From positions 124,001 to 188,000 of the forward strand of contig NZ_JODL01000005.1 of NCBI RefSeq assembly GCF_000718985.1: a DNA stretch of 64,000 bases. The letters run 5' to 3'. Source of the stretch: Streptomyces megasporus. Its GTDB lineage: Bacteria > Actinomycetota > Actinomycetes > Streptomycetales > Streptomycetaceae. Below are positions 8,215 through 16,846 of the stretch, piece after piece (the stretch's first letter is position 1; each line of letters begins with the position of its first letter). The position numbers were made by a program, and so were the translations under genes. The notes below the pieces were generated by a model. It saw only the letters and a list, made by a program, of their open reading frames with translations. It did not search any database and was not told the origin of the DNA.

Positions 8215-9552
8215 TCACGCGCCGGTGTCGACGACCGTGGTGCCGGTGCCGGTGAGGCGTGCGTGGAGGCGGCGGGCCGACGCGTCGGTGAGGGAGGCGA
8301 TCTGGTCGACGATCGTCCGCAGCCGGGCCGCGTCGGTGTCCGCCGCCGCGAACCGCGCGCGGAACTGGGGGTCCAGGCCGTCCGGGGCGCGGGCGATCAG
8401 CGCGTCGGCCAACTCGGCGAGGACGGCGCGCTGTTCGTGGCGCAGGCGCTCCTGGTCGGGGCGCTGCATGACGTACCGGTCGGCGACGGCCTTGAGCACG
8501 TCGCACTCCAGCCGCGTCTCGCGCGGCACCACCAGGTGGGCGACGTAGCGGAGGAGGCGGCCCGAGCCGTACGCCGCTCGGGTGGCGCCCTCGGCGGCCA
8601 GACAGAAGCGGCCGATGAGCTGACTGGTGGCGTCCTTCAGACGGGCCTGGGCGACGGCCGTCCCGTCGTAGCCGTGCGGCCACCACTCCTGGTCCAGCAG
8701 TCGGTCGAGCGCCTCGGCGAGCTCGGCCTCCTCGGTGCCGGGCGGGGCATAGCGCCGGGCGGCGACGGCGAAGACCTCGCGGCGCTCGGGCTCGGCCAGC
8801 AGCAGGTTGGGGTCGAGGTGGCCGGCGTGGAGGCCGTCCTCGACGTCGTGGACGGAGTAGGCGACGTCGTCGGACCAGTCCATGACCTGCGCCTCGAAGC
8901 ACCGCCGGTGTTCGGGCGCGCCGCGCCGGAACCACTCGAAGACCGGCAGGTCGTCCTCGTAGACGCCGAACTTCCGCGACGTGGGGTCGGTCGGGTGACC
9001 GCCACGCGGCCAGGGGTACTTGGTGGCGGCGTCCAGAGCGGCGCGGGTGAGGTTGAGACCGACTCCGACCAGCCGTTCGCCGTCCTCCGTCCGCTCCTCG
9101 ACGAACCGTTTCGGCTCCAGCCGGGTCAGCAGCCGCAGCGACTGGGCGTTGCCCTCGAAGCCGCCGCAGGGGGCGGCGATCTCGTCCAGCATCCGTTCGC
9201 CGTTGTGCCCGAACGGCGGATGGCCCAGGTCGTGGGCGAGGCAGGCCGCCTCCACCAAGTCCGGGTCGCAGCCGAGCGCGGCGCCCAGCTCCCGGCCGAC
9301 CTGGGCGCACTCCAGGGAGTGCGTCAGCCTCGTGCGGGGGGTGGCGTCCCACGCCCGCGCGACCGCGTCGGGGGTGACGACCTGGGTCTTGCCCGCCAGC
9401 CGCCGCAGCGCGGCGGAGTGCAGCACCCGTGCCCGGTCGCGCTGGAAGGCCGTCCGGCCGGGGCGTTTGTCGGGCTCGGGCACCCAGCGCTCCAGGGCCG
9501 CTCCGTCGTAGTGCGTGGCGTCGTGCATGACCTCGTGCATGACCTCGTCCAT
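8215..9552 (-). CDS. dgt: dGTP triphosphohydrolase (HD superfamily)
   Basis: About 445 aa. It hydrolyses dNTPs (classically dGTP) to the deoxynucleoside and triphosphate, tuning nucleotide pools in the cytosol. The HD-domain metal ligands are visible: TRLTHSLE, then [16 protein letters not shown], with further conserved [17 protein letters not shown] and [18 protein letters not shown]. Size is normal for the actinobacterial type. The N-terminus is ambiguous: GTG 9582 and ATGs at 9552, 9543 and 9534 all read in frame through a small repeat ([11 protein letters not shown]), and none has a strong ribosome site. It is followed (minus strand order) by the I36-like gene and preceded by cutA. Confidence 0.92.
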   Translation of the reverse strand: MDEVMHEVMHDATHYDGAALERWVPEPDKRPGRTAFQRDRARVLHSAALRRLAGKTQVVTPDAVARAWDATPRTRLTHSLECAQVGRELGAALGCDPDLVEAACLAHDLGHPPFGHNGERMLDEIAAPCGGFEGNAQSLRLLTRLEPKRFVEERTEDGERLVGVGLNLTRAALDAATKYPWPRGGHPTDPTSRKFGVYEDDLPVFEWFRRGAPEHRRCFEAQVMDWSDDVAYSVHDVEDGLHAGHLDPNLLLAEPERREVFAVAARRYAPPGTEEAELAEALDRLLDQEWWPHGYDGTAVAQARLKDATSQLIGRFCLAAEGATRAAYGSGRLLRYVAHLVVPRETRLECDVLKAVADRYVMQRPDQERLRHEQRAVLAELADALIARAPDGLDPQFRARFAAADTDAARLRTIVDQIASLTDASARRLHARLTGTGTTVVDTGA

Positions 9553-9708
9553 GCCGTACGCATCGCCGTATCCGCCGTCCACACACCGACCGTACGCGCC
9601 GGGGCCGACATCCGGCCGACCGCGGACGCGCGGGAGGCGCGGGCCGGGTCACCCTCCCGCGTGGCCCTCGCCCCGGTCCCGGCCCCAGCCCCCGGCCCCG
9701 TGCCTCCC

Positions 9709-10080
9709 TCAGCCGTCGGCCGCCCCGGTGTCCGACTCCGCCGCGACCCACGCCAGGTAGTCGGCGCCGCCGCGGACGACCGGGGTCGCGATGATCTCCG
9801 GGGTGTCGTAGTCGTGGGCCGCGCGCAGGTGCGCCTCCAGAGCGTCGTAGCGGGCTTCCGTCGTCTTCAGCGACACCTGCCACTCGTGCTCGCTCCGTAC
9901 CTCGCCCTCCCAGCGGTACACCGAGGTCACCGGGCCGGTCACCTGAGCGCACGCCGCGAGGCGGGCCTCCACCGCGCCGCGGGCCAGCGCATCGGCCTTC
10001 TCCGGGGCGTCGGTGGTGGTCAGCACGGTCAGGACCCTCGCCGTCCCCGGCTTCTCCCTCTTCTCCGTCATCTCCGTCAT
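9709..10080 (-). CDS. cutA: CutA-type divalent cation tolerance protein
   Basis: 123 aa, the usual CutA1 length. It forms a small ferredoxin-like trimer. Recognisable features are the N-terminal VLTVLTTTDAPEKADALARG, LAACAQVTGPVTSVYRWEGEV (the conserved AACVN/WxG region) and KTTEARYDALEAHLRAAHDYDTPEI (family signature HPYxxPEI, here HDYDTPEI). It has been linked to copper tolerance, though the molecular role remains unsettled. ATG 10080 is chosen because GAGGAG lies 6 nt upstream. It lies on the same strand as dgt. Confidence 0.92.
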   Translation of the reverse strand: MTEMTEKREKPGTARVLTVLTTTDAPEKADALARGAVEARLAACAQVTGPVTSVYRWEGEVRSEHEWQVSLKTTEARYDALEAHLRAAHDYDTPEIIATPVVRGGADYLAWVAAESDTGAADG

Positions 10081-10435
10081 CGTCGCTCCTCGTCCGCGTC
10101 GTCGCTCCCACGGGCCTCGTCGGTCAACGGTAGCCGGGCGACCGTCGCGGCACGTCCGCACCCGATCCGCACCTCCCCGCGGCCGTGCGAGAGGGGGCCG
10201 GAACGGGCGCCCGTCGGCCGGGTCGGCGGGCGGCGGTCGGCGCCGGTCGAAAGGGGCGGCGGAACCGCCGGTCAACCGTCCCGAAGCCCTCCGTACACCC
10301 TCGCGGTCACTCTTCAGTGGGATCTCAACTGCCTTTTCCGACAAGGACGTTGACCTTGCGCACCGGGAGGGCGTTGTCTCCGGGAATGCGGGCTTCCACC
10401 CCGCTCCCCTCTCCCCGCCCTCCCGGAGTCGCACC
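10081..10435. other. Divergent intergenic region, cutA / P450
   Basis: 355 bp between two outward-facing genes, so it should hold both promoters. A TTGACC at about 10349 is a possible -35 for the P450, but there is no good TAnnnT 17 bp later. GGAG at 10424-10427 gives the P450 a ribosome site. No repeat or small gene is recognised. Confidence 0.4.
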
Positions 10436-11701
10436 ATGACCGCCACCCCCCGACACCGTCCCCCGGCCCGGCCGTCACCGGGCCGCCCGGACCGCCGGCG
10501 TCCCACCCCGCTGTACGGGCCGGGCCTCGACGGGGACGCCCTGCCCGCGCTGTACGAGCGGCTGCGGGCCGAACACGGTCCGGTCGCCCCCGTGGCCCTG
10601 GCCCCGGGCATCCACGCCTGGCTGGTCCTGGGCTACCGGGAGGTGCTGCGACTGACCCGGGACGAACGGGACTTCAGCCGTGACCCGCGGCGCTGGAACC
10701 TGCTGCGCGAGAACCTCGTCCCGGTCGACTCGCCGATCAGGGCGCTCGTCGGCCGGCGTCCGACCCTGGTGTTCGCCGACGGGCCGCGGCACCGGCGGAT
10801 GCGGGCGGCCGTCGCCGACGCGCTGGCCCGGTTCGACCGGCACGAGCTGAGCCGTACGGCGCGGTCCGCGGCCGAGCGGCTGGTCGACTCCTTCGCCGGG
10901 CGGCGCGAGGCCGATCTGGTGGCGCACTACGCGCACAAGCTGCCGGTACGGGTGGTCTCCCGGCTGCTGGGCGCGGACGAGCGGACCGGCTGGCGGATGG
11001 CGGAGGCCGCCTTCGGCGTGGTGGCGGCCAACGCGGACTCCGTCAACGCCGTCCGCCGTCTGGAGCGCCCGCTGCGCGCGCTGGTCGAGGAGAGGCGCGG
11101 CCGGCCGGGGTCCGACATCGTCTCCCGGCTGCTGGCGCACCCCGCCGCGCTCAGCGACGAGGAGGCGGTGCACAACCTGGTGGCGGTGGTCGTGGCGAGC
11201 GGCCGGGCGACGAGGAACTGGATCGCCTCCACACTGCGCGTCCTGCTGACCGACGCCGGGGTGCGCTCCTCGCTGGACCACGGTCACCTCACCGTGGACG
11301 ACGCGCTCGACCTGGTGCTGTGGCGGTTCCCGCCCGTCCAGAACCTCCCCGCCCGCTACGCCACCCGCGACCTGCGCTTCGGCGGGCAGGACGTCCGGGC
11401 CGGGGACATGCTCGTCCTGGGGCTGGCCGCCGCCAACGCCGACCCCGACGCGCTGCCCCGGTGCGGGCGGCCGGTGACGGGGAACCGGTCGCACGTGGCG
11501 TTCGGCGCCGGGCCGCACGCCTGTCCGGCCCAGGAACAGGCCCGGCTGGTCGCGCGGGCGGCCGTGGAGGCCCTCCGGAATCATCTGCCGCGCATGGAAC
11601 TCGCCCTCCCCGAGAGGGAGTTGGTCTGGGCTCCGTCGCCCTGGGCCGGGAGCCTGGCGGCGCTGCCCGTCCGGTTCGCGCCCCCGCCCGGCACGCGGTG
11701 A
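10436..11701 (+). CDS. Cytochrome P450 lacking the ExxR glutamate (CYP157-like)
   Basis: 421 aa. The heme-binding loop HVAFGAGPHACPAQ supplies the cysteine ligand (Cys363), and PRHRRMR matches the C-helix W/HxxxR region. Two otherwise conserved features are missing. The K-helix reads LDLVLWRFPP, so the Glu of ExxR is Val294 (Arg297 retained). The I-helix reads VVASGRATRNW with no acid-alcohol pair. Streptomyces CYP157 P450s are a known family lacking ExxR, and this protein looks of that type, though no conservon genes (kinase, roadblock, GTPase) are adjacent. Oxygen activation may be atypical; the substrate is unknown. ATG 10436 follows GGAG at 8 nt spacing. Confidence 0.85.
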   Translation: MTATPRHRPPARPSPGRPDRRRPTPLYGPGLDGDALPALYERLRAEHGPVAPVALAPGIHAWLVLGYREVLRLTRDERDFSRDPRRWNLLRENLVPVDSPIRALVGRRPTLVFADGPRHRRMRAAVADALARFDRHELSRTARSAAERLVDSFAGRREADLVAHYAHKLPVRVVSRLLGADERTGWRMAEAAFGVVAANADSVNAVRRLERPLRALVEERRGRPGSDIVSRLLAHPAALSDEEAVHNLVAVVVASGRATRNWIASTLRVLLTDAGVRSSLDHGHLTVDDALDLVLWRFPPVQNLPARYATRDLRFGGQDVRAGDMLVLGLAAANADPDALPRCGRPVTGNRSHVAFGAGPHACPAQEQARLVARAAVEALRNHLPRMELALPERELVWAPSPWAGSLAALPVRFAPPPGTR

Positions 11702-11704
11702 AGC

Positions 11705-11737
11705 CGGTCGCGGCCCGTGTGGGGCGGGCCGCGACCG
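11705..11737. terminator. Strong hairpin terminator after the P450
   Basis: Perfect 13-bp arms CGGTCGCGGCCCG and its complement around a 7-nt loop, starting 3 nt after the P450 stop. It also faces the convergent xylanase gene and probably serves both. Confidence 0.7.
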
Positions 11738-11802
11738 GGCGGCCCGTCCGGCGTACCGTCCGTCCTGCCCTGACGGTCGGTGCGCCGGCCGGGGTTCGGG
11801 GG

Positions 11803-13242
11803 TCAGCCCGCGGCGCACCTCTGGCCGCCGAGGCTGACGGCGGTGCCGTCCTGGGCCGCGCCGCCGTTGGTCTGGAAGCCGAAGGAGAACGTCCCGCCGG
11901 CCGCGACCGTGCCGTTGTAGGCGGCGTTGGTGACGGTGACGCGGGCGCCGCTCTGGGAGAAGCCTCCGTTCCAGCCATTGGCCACGGTCACGCCCGACGG
12001 CAGGTCGAACTCCGCGCGCCAGCCGTTCAGGGCCTGGGTGGTGCGGACGGTGACGTTGACGACCGAGCCGGTGGCCCAGCGGTTGGCGACGGTGAAGACG
12101 GCGGTGCAGCTTCCGGTGCCGGGCTCGCCCGGGTCCTCCGGATCCTCCGGGTCCTCGCCCGGGCCGCCGGGGTCGCCGGCTGCGTCGGTGAAGGCGGTCA
12201 GCAGCGCGTGGTAGGCGGGCTTGGGCTGGTAGTTGCCGTCCCAGGGACAGGCGTCGCCCTCGCCGGGGAAGGTGTCCGGCACCCAGGAGTCGCGGTCGCT
12301 GATGCCCCAGACGGTGATGCCGGAGCAGGCGGAGACCGCCAGGCAGGCGTCGGCCACCGCCCGGTAGTCCCGGGCCTGCTGCTGGAGCTTGGAGCTGTCG
12401 GAGGGCGTCCGCATCCGGATGTCCAGCTCGGTGATCACGACCTCCAGGCCCAGGTCGGCGAAGCGCTGGAGGTTCTGCTGGATCGCGGAGCCGTTCACGT
12501 TGCCGACGATGAGGTGGTTCTGGAAGCCGACCCCGTCGATGGGCACGCCCTGGGACTTCAGCCGCTGCACCAGCCGGAACAGGCCGTCGCTCTTCGCGTT
12601 GCGGACCTCGGTGTTGTAGTCGTTGATGAAGAGCTTGGCGTTCGGGTCCGCGGCGCGGGCGGCCCGGAAGGCGTCGGCGATGTAGGACTCGCCGAGCTGC
12701 TGGTAGAACTTGCTCTGCCTGAGGCTGCCGTCCTCGTTGAACGCCTCGTTGACCACGTCCCAGCGCTGGACGTCGCCGCGGTAGCGACCGACCTGGGTGG
12801 TGACGTGGTCAGTCATGATGGTGCGCAGCTCGCTGTTGGAGAACGAGCCGTTCTGCAGCCACTGGGGCATCTGGCTGTGCCAGACCAGGGTGTGGCCGTA
12901 GACGAGTTGGTCGTTCTGCTGGGCGAACTGCACCAGCCGGTCGCCGCCGGCCCAGTTGTACTGGCCGCGCTGCGGCTCGACCGCCTCCCACTTCATGGCG
13001 TTCTCGGCGGTGACGCTGTCGAACTCGCTCGCGGCGATGTTCCGGTAGGTGCTGTTGTTCAGCAGCCCGTCGTTGACCGCCGTGCCGATGAAGCGGCCGG
13101 TGGCGTCGGCCGCCTCCCGCAGGGTGGGGGCGGCGGCCTGGCTCGTGCCGGCGAGACCGAAGGCCAGGGTGGCCGCCGCCGCGGACACGGCTACGACGGC
13201 TCTGGTTAAACGACGTACGGTGCGTACACGGTGTGACCTCAT
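11803..13242 (-). CDS. Secreted GH10 endo-1,4-beta-xylanase with C-terminal CBM2
   Basis: 479 aa. The signal peptide (1-36) ends SQA. The GH10 barrel (about 38-345) carries the acid/base Glu166 in WDVVNEAF and the nucleophile Glu272 in VVITELDIR, with GH10 motifs HTLVWHSQMPQW and GITVWGISDRDSW. An acidic Pro/Gly linker (about 351-371, DPGGPGEDPEDPEDPGEPG) leads to a CBM2 cellulose/xylan-binding module (about 372-479) bracketed by two Cys (GSCTAVF and GGQRCAAG). It cuts xylan outside the cell, and the products would feed the importer encoded just beyond the divergent LacI regulator. The upstream region holds a CCGGAA-N4-TTCCGG repeat and a GGAAGGTTTCG motif. Confidence 0.95.
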   Translation of the reverse strand: MRSHRVRTVRRLTRAVVAVSAAAATLAFGLAGTSQAAAPTLREAADATGRFIGTAVNDGLLNNSTYRNIAASEFDSVTAENAMKWEAVEPQRGQYNWAGGDRLVQFAQQNDQLVYGHTLVWHSQMPQWLQNGSFSNSELRTIMTDHVTTQVGRYRGDVQRWDVVNEAFNEDGSLRQSKFYQQLGESYIADAFRAARAADPNAKLFINDYNTEVRNAKSDGLFRLVQRLKSQGVPIDGVGFQNHLIVGNVNGSAIQQNLQRFADLGLEVVITELDIRMRTPSDSSKLQQQARDYRAVADACLAVSACSGITVWGISDRDSWVPDTFPGEGDACPWDGNYQPKPAYHALLTAFTDAAGDPGGPGEDPEDPEDPGEPGTGSCTAVFTVANRWATGSVVNVTVRTTQALNGWRAEFDLPSGVTVANGWNGGFSQSGARVTVTNAAYNGTVAAGGTFSFGFQTNGGAAQDGTAVSLGGQRCAAG

Positions 13243-13267
13243 GCTGGGGTGTCCCTCTCTCGACGCC

Positions 13268-13303
13268 CCGGAACACTTTCCGGAAGACTGTTGGAAGGTT
13301 TCG
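13268..13303. promoter_or_regulatory. Operator region between the xylanase and lacI-type genes
   Basis: CCGGAACACTTTCCGG (13268-13283) is a 6-bp-arm inverted repeat. The minus-strand CGAAACCTTCC (13293-13303) matches the CGAAACTTTCG element reported upstream of Streptomyces xylanase genes at 9 of 11 positions. The likely ligand is the adjacent LacI-family protein; its own promoter may overlap. Confidence 0.55.
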
Positions 13304-13364
13304 AGGGTGCGCCGGGAACGGTAGAGCCGATGAGAACGCCCGTCAACGGTGGAGGAGCGAGGGC

Positions 13365-14444
13365 ATGGCAGACGGCATGACGGAGAGCGCGGCCGGCACA
13401 GCCGGCGGAGTCGCCGAGCAGAGGGTCGCGCCGAAAGTGGAGCAGAAAGTCACGATCACGGCGATCGCCCAGGAGGCGGGGGTCTCGGTGCCCACCGTCT
13501 CGCGGGTGGTCAACGGCCGGTCGGACGTCGCGCCCGCGACCCGGGCCAGGGTCGAGGAGCTGCTGCGGCAGTACGGGTACCGCCGCCGCACCTCCTCCTC
13601 CGGGGACCGTCCCGCCCTGATCGACCTGGTCTTCAACGACCTGGACAGCCCGTGGGCCGTGGAGATCATCCGCGGGGTGGAGGAGACCACGCACGAGGTC
13701 GGCTTCGGCACGGTGGTCTCGGCGATCCACGACCGCGCCGGATCGGCCCGGCAGTGGATGCGCAACCTGCGGGCCCGCGCCTCCGGCGGCGTGATCCTGG
13801 TCACCTCGGTCCTGGAGCCGGTGCTGCACGAGGAGCTGCACCGGTTGGGCGTGCCGCTGGTCGTGGTGGACCCGGCCGGGTCGCTCGCCCTGGACGCGCC
13901 GACCGTGGGGGCCACCAACTGGGCCGGCGGCATGGCGGCCACCGAGCACCTGCTCCGGCTCGGCCACCGCCGGATCGGGTTCATCGCCGGCCCGCCGCGC
14001 CTGCTGTGCAGCCGCGCCCGGCTGGACGGCTACCGCGCCGCGCTGGAGGCGGCGGACGTGCCCGTGGACGACCGGCTGATGGTGCCCGGCGACTTCTACC
14101 ACGAGTCCGGTTTCACCGGCTGCAACCGGCTGATGGATCTGGACGAGCCGCCCACCGCGCTCTTCGCCTCCAGCGACCAGATGGCGCTGGGCGCCATCGA
14201 GGCGCTGCGGCGGCGCGGGATGCGGGTGCCGGAGGACGTCAGCATCGTCGGTTTCGACGACCTTCCGGAAGTGCGCTGGTCCGCTCCGCCCCTGACCACG
14301 GTGCGTCAACCGCTGGTGGAGATGGGCAAGGTCGCGGCCCGCACCGTGCTGCGTCAGGCCCGGGGCGAGGAGCTGGACTCCCCGCGCGTGGAGTTGGCCA
14401 CTGAGCTGGTCGTTCGCTCCAGCACGGCGCCTCCGCGGGCCTGA
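13365..14444 (+). CDS. bxlR: LacI-family repressor of xylan/xylobiose utilisation (BxlR-like)
   Basis: 359 aa. The N-terminal LacI HTH (about 35-80) reads VTITAIAQEAGVSVPTVSRVVNG, with the hinge GYRRR after it. The C-terminal periplasmic-binding-like sensor domain ends with GFDDLPEVRWSAPPLTTVRQP. A 30-residue tail precedes the HTH. ATG 13365 has GGAGGAG 8 nt upstream. The gene lies between a divergent GH10 xylanase and a downstream sugar-binding protein/permease/GH3 operon, as in the bxl locus of other Streptomyces. It is therefore inferred to repress both sides until xylobiose or a related oligosaccharide binds. The symbol follows context and is not proven. Confidence 0.85.
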   Translation: MADGMTESAAGTAGGVAEQRVAPKVEQKVTITAIAQEAGVSVPTVSRVVNGRSDVAPATRARVEELLRQYGYRRRTSSSGDRPALIDLVFNDLDSPWAVEIIRGVEETTHEVGFGTVVSAIHDRAGSARQWMRNLRARASGGVILVTSVLEPVLHEELHRLGVPLVVVDPAGSLALDAPTVGATNWAGGMAATEHLLRLGHRRIGFIAGPPRLLCSRARLDGYRAALEAADVPVDDRLMVPGDFYHESGFTGCNRLMDLDEPPTALFASSDQMALGAIEALRRRGMRVPEDVSIVGFDDLPEVRWSAPPLTTVRQPLVEMGKVAARTVLRQARGEELDSPRVELATELVVRSSTAPPRA

Positions 14445-14526
14445 GGCCGGGGCATCCGACCGGACGATCCGGAGGTCACGAGAGCATCACATCCCGGCCC
14501 GCTTCCCCCGTTTTTCGTCAGACCCG

Positions 14527-14598
14527 TTGACACACGCATGCCGCATCCGTACGTTCCCCCACACCACTACCGATAATTTTCGGATTCCTTCCGGAAGG
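14527..14598 (+). promoter_or_regulatory. Promoter and operators of the bxl importer operon
   Basis: A near-consensus promoter is visible: -35 TTGACA (14527-14532), 17-bp spacer, -10 TACGTT (14550-14555). Just downstream of the expected start site lie CCGATAATTTTCGG (14570-14583, imperfect palindrome) and the perfect 12-bp palindrome CCTTCCGGAAGG (14587-14598), which contains the ribosome site GGAAGG of the binding-protein gene. The TTCCGGAA core is shared with the xylanase upstream region. Confidence 0.7.
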
Positions 14599-14606
14599 TA
14601 TGCGCG

Positions 14607-15941
14607 ATGCGAACAGCACTGCTGGGCTCTGCGAAGACGGGCCGTAGAGGGTTCCGACGGCGCCACGCCGTCACGCTGACGGCAGCCGCTCTGGCCACCT
14701 CCCTGCTCGCCGCCTGCGGCAGCGGCGGCCCCGGCGAGTCGAAGGCCGACACCCTGGAGGTCTGGGTCTACCAGGACGCCTCCACCAAGGTGCAGCGTGA
14801 CGCGGTCGAGCGCTTCAACAAGAACTCGGACGTCAAGGCCAAGCTCGTCGAGGTGCCCGGCGAGGGCTACCAGGACAAGATGCGCAGCGCCATGGGCACC
14901 CCCAACGCCCCGGACGTCTTCTTCAACTGGGGCGGCGGCAGCATCAGCAACTTCGTCGAGAAGGACATGCTGGTCGACCTCACGCCCGAGTTCGAGAAGG
15001 ACGCGGAGTTCAAGGAGTCCTTCATCCCCTCCATCCTGGAAGCGGGCAAGGTCGACGGCAAGTACTACGGCGTCCCGATGCGGGGCATGCAGCCGGTGAT
15101 CCTCTTCTACAACAAGGAGGTCTTCGCCAAGGCCGACGCCGAGCCGCCGAACTCCTGGGAGGACCTGCTGGGGCTGATCGACACCTTCAAGAAGGAGGGC
15201 GTCACCCCCTTCGCGCTCGCCGGCACCGACGCCTGGACCGAACTGATGTGGGTCGAGTACCTGTTGGACCGCATCGGCGGCTCCGAGGTCTTCCAGCGCA
15301 TCCAGGACGGCGACTCCAAGGCGTGGGGCGACCCGGCCGTCCTGGAGACCGCCGAGACCATCCAGGACCTCGTCGACCGCGGTGCGTTCGGCAAGAACTA
15401 CAAGTCGGTCAACTACACCGCCGACGGCGCCTCCACCCTCTTCGCCAAGGGCAAGGCCGCCATGCACCTGATGGGTAGCTGGGAGTTCTCCAACCAGAAG
15501 GCCAACCAGCCGGAGTTCGCCGACAAGCACCTGGGCTGGACCACCTTCCCCGCGCTCCCCGACGGCAAGGGCGACTCCAAGAGCGTGGTCGGCAACCCCA
15601 CCAACTTCTGGTCCATCAGCTCCAAGCTGAAGGGCAAGCAGCGCGAGGCGGCCATCGAGTTCGTCAAGACCGCGAGCGAGGACTGGTACGCCAAGGCGCT
15701 GGTGGACAACGGTGACGTCCCCACCACCTCGGACTCCGAGGACCTGGTGGCCTCCCACGACGCCCCCGACTACGCCATCTACCAGTACGACATGGTGCGC
15801 GACGCCCCGTCCTTCACCCTCTCGTGGGACCAGGCCCTGCCGGCGCAGCAGGCCTCGCCGATGCTCACCAACATCCAGAAGCTCTTCAACAAGCAGATCA
15901 GCCCCGAAGAGTTCGTCGACGCCATGAAGGCACTCAAGTGA
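14607..15941 (+). CDS. bxlE: ABC importer sugar-binding lipoprotein (xylobiose-type, BxlE-like)
   Basis: 444 aa. The lipoprotein signal has a twin-Arg-rich start and lipobox LLAACG (acylated Cys about 38). The family 1 extracellular solute-binding fold follows (LEVWVYQDASTKVQRDAV, later GKAAMHLMGSWEFS and NPTNFWSIS). It binds an oligosaccharide at the outer face of the membrane and delivers it to the two permeases. No ATPase gene is in the operon, as usual in Streptomyces, where the shared MsiK ATPase serves such importers. The start ATG 14607 follows GGAAGG by 8 nt, inside the palindrome. Its stop overlaps the next start (GTGA). Confidence 0.92.
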   Translation: MRTALLGSAKTGRRGFRRRHAVTLTAAALATSLLAACGSGGPGESKADTLEVWVYQDASTKVQRDAVERFNKNSDVKAKLVEVPGEGYQDKMRSAMGTPNAPDVFFNWGGGSISNFVEKDMLVDLTPEFEKDAEFKESFIPSILEAGKVDGKYYGVPMRGMQPVILFYNKEVFAKADAEPPNSWEDLLGLIDTFKKEGVTPFALAGTDAWTELMWVEYLLDRIGGSEVFQRIQDGDSKAWGDPAVLETAETIQDLVDRGAFGKNYKSVNYTADGASTLFAKGKAAMHLMGSWEFSNQKANQPEFADKHLGWTTFPALPDGKGDSKSVVGNPTNFWSISSKLKGKQREAAIEFVKTASEDWYAKALVDNGDVPTTSDSEDLVASHDAPDYAIYQYDMVRDAPSFTLSWDQALPAQQASPMLTNIQKLFNKQISPEEFVDAMKALK

Positions 15942-16846
15942 AGCAAGCAGCACCGACCGCGTCACCGCGCGTGGGCCGCCCCGGCATCGCCTGGGCGGTC
16001 CCCGGCGTGTTGTTCTTCGTCCTGTTCGCCGTGGGCCCCATGGCCCTGGTCGTCTACCTCTCCTTCACGAGCTGGGACGGTCTCGGCGCCTTCCCCTCGG
16101 TGAGCGGCACCGGCAACTGGGAGCGGCTGTTCGACGACCCGACCATGCGGCAGGCCGTGTGGCTGAGCATCGTGCTCACGGCGGCCAGTTGGCTGATCCA
16201 GACGCCGATCGCCCTGCTGCTCGGGGTGTGGTCGGCCGGTCGGCAGAAGAACCGGGCCGTCCTCAGCGCGATCTTCTTCCTGCCGCTGCTGGCCTCCTCG
16301 GTGGCCCTGGCACTGCTGTGGAAGTCCCTGCTGGACCCCAACTTCGGCCTGATCGCCGAGATCGGCCCGTGGTTCGGCCTGGAGGACGGCAACCTGCTCG
16401 GCTCCGGACGGGGGGCCATGGCCGCGGTCGCCTTCGTCGCCGCCTGGCAGTTCATCCCGTTCCACACCCTGCTCTACCAGGGCGGCGCCCGGCAGATCCC
16501 CAAGTCCTTCTACGAGGCCGCCTCCATCGACGGGGCGGGCACCGTCCGGCAGTTCTTCTCCATCACCCTGCCGCAGTTGCGCAACACCATCGTCACCTCC
16601 TCGGTGCTGATGGTGGTCGGCGCGCTGACCTTCTTCGACACCGTCCTCATCCTCACCGAGGGCGGACCGGGAACGGACACCACGATCGTGCCCTACCTGA
16701 TGTACGAAACCGGTTTCCAGGCCTACGACATGGGCTACGCCAGCGCCGTCGCCACCGTCCTCGTCGTGGTCGCCACCGCCATCTCCCTGCTGATGGTCCG
16801 GGTCTCCGGCTTCAGCTCCATGCGCAGCACCCGGGAGGGGATGTGA
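15938..16846 (+). CDS. bxlF: ABC sugar importer permease (BxlF-like)
   Basis: 302 aa inner-membrane protein with about six transmembrane segments, beginning with GIAWAVPGVLFFVLFAVGPM. The EAA loop that docks to the ATPase reads EAASIDGAGTVRQFFSITLP. It starts at GTG 15938, overlapping the binding-protein stop by four bases, so it is translationally coupled. It is the MalF/UgpA-type subunit pairing with the next gene. Confidence 0.93.
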   Translation: MKQAAPTASPRVGRPGIAWAVPGVLFFVLFAVGPMALVVYLSFTSWDGLGAFPSVSGTGNWERLFDDPTMRQAVWLSIVLTAASWLIQTPIALLLGVWSAGRQKNRAVLSAIFFLPLLASSVALALLWKSLLDPNFGLIAEIGPWFGLEDGNLLGSGRGAMAAVAFVAAWQFIPFHTLLYQGGARQIPKSFYEAASIDGAGTVRQFFSITLPQLRNTIVTSSVLMVVGALTFFDTVLILTEGGPGTDTTIVPYLMYETGFQAYDMGYASAVATVLVVVATAISLLMVRVSGFSSMRSTREGM

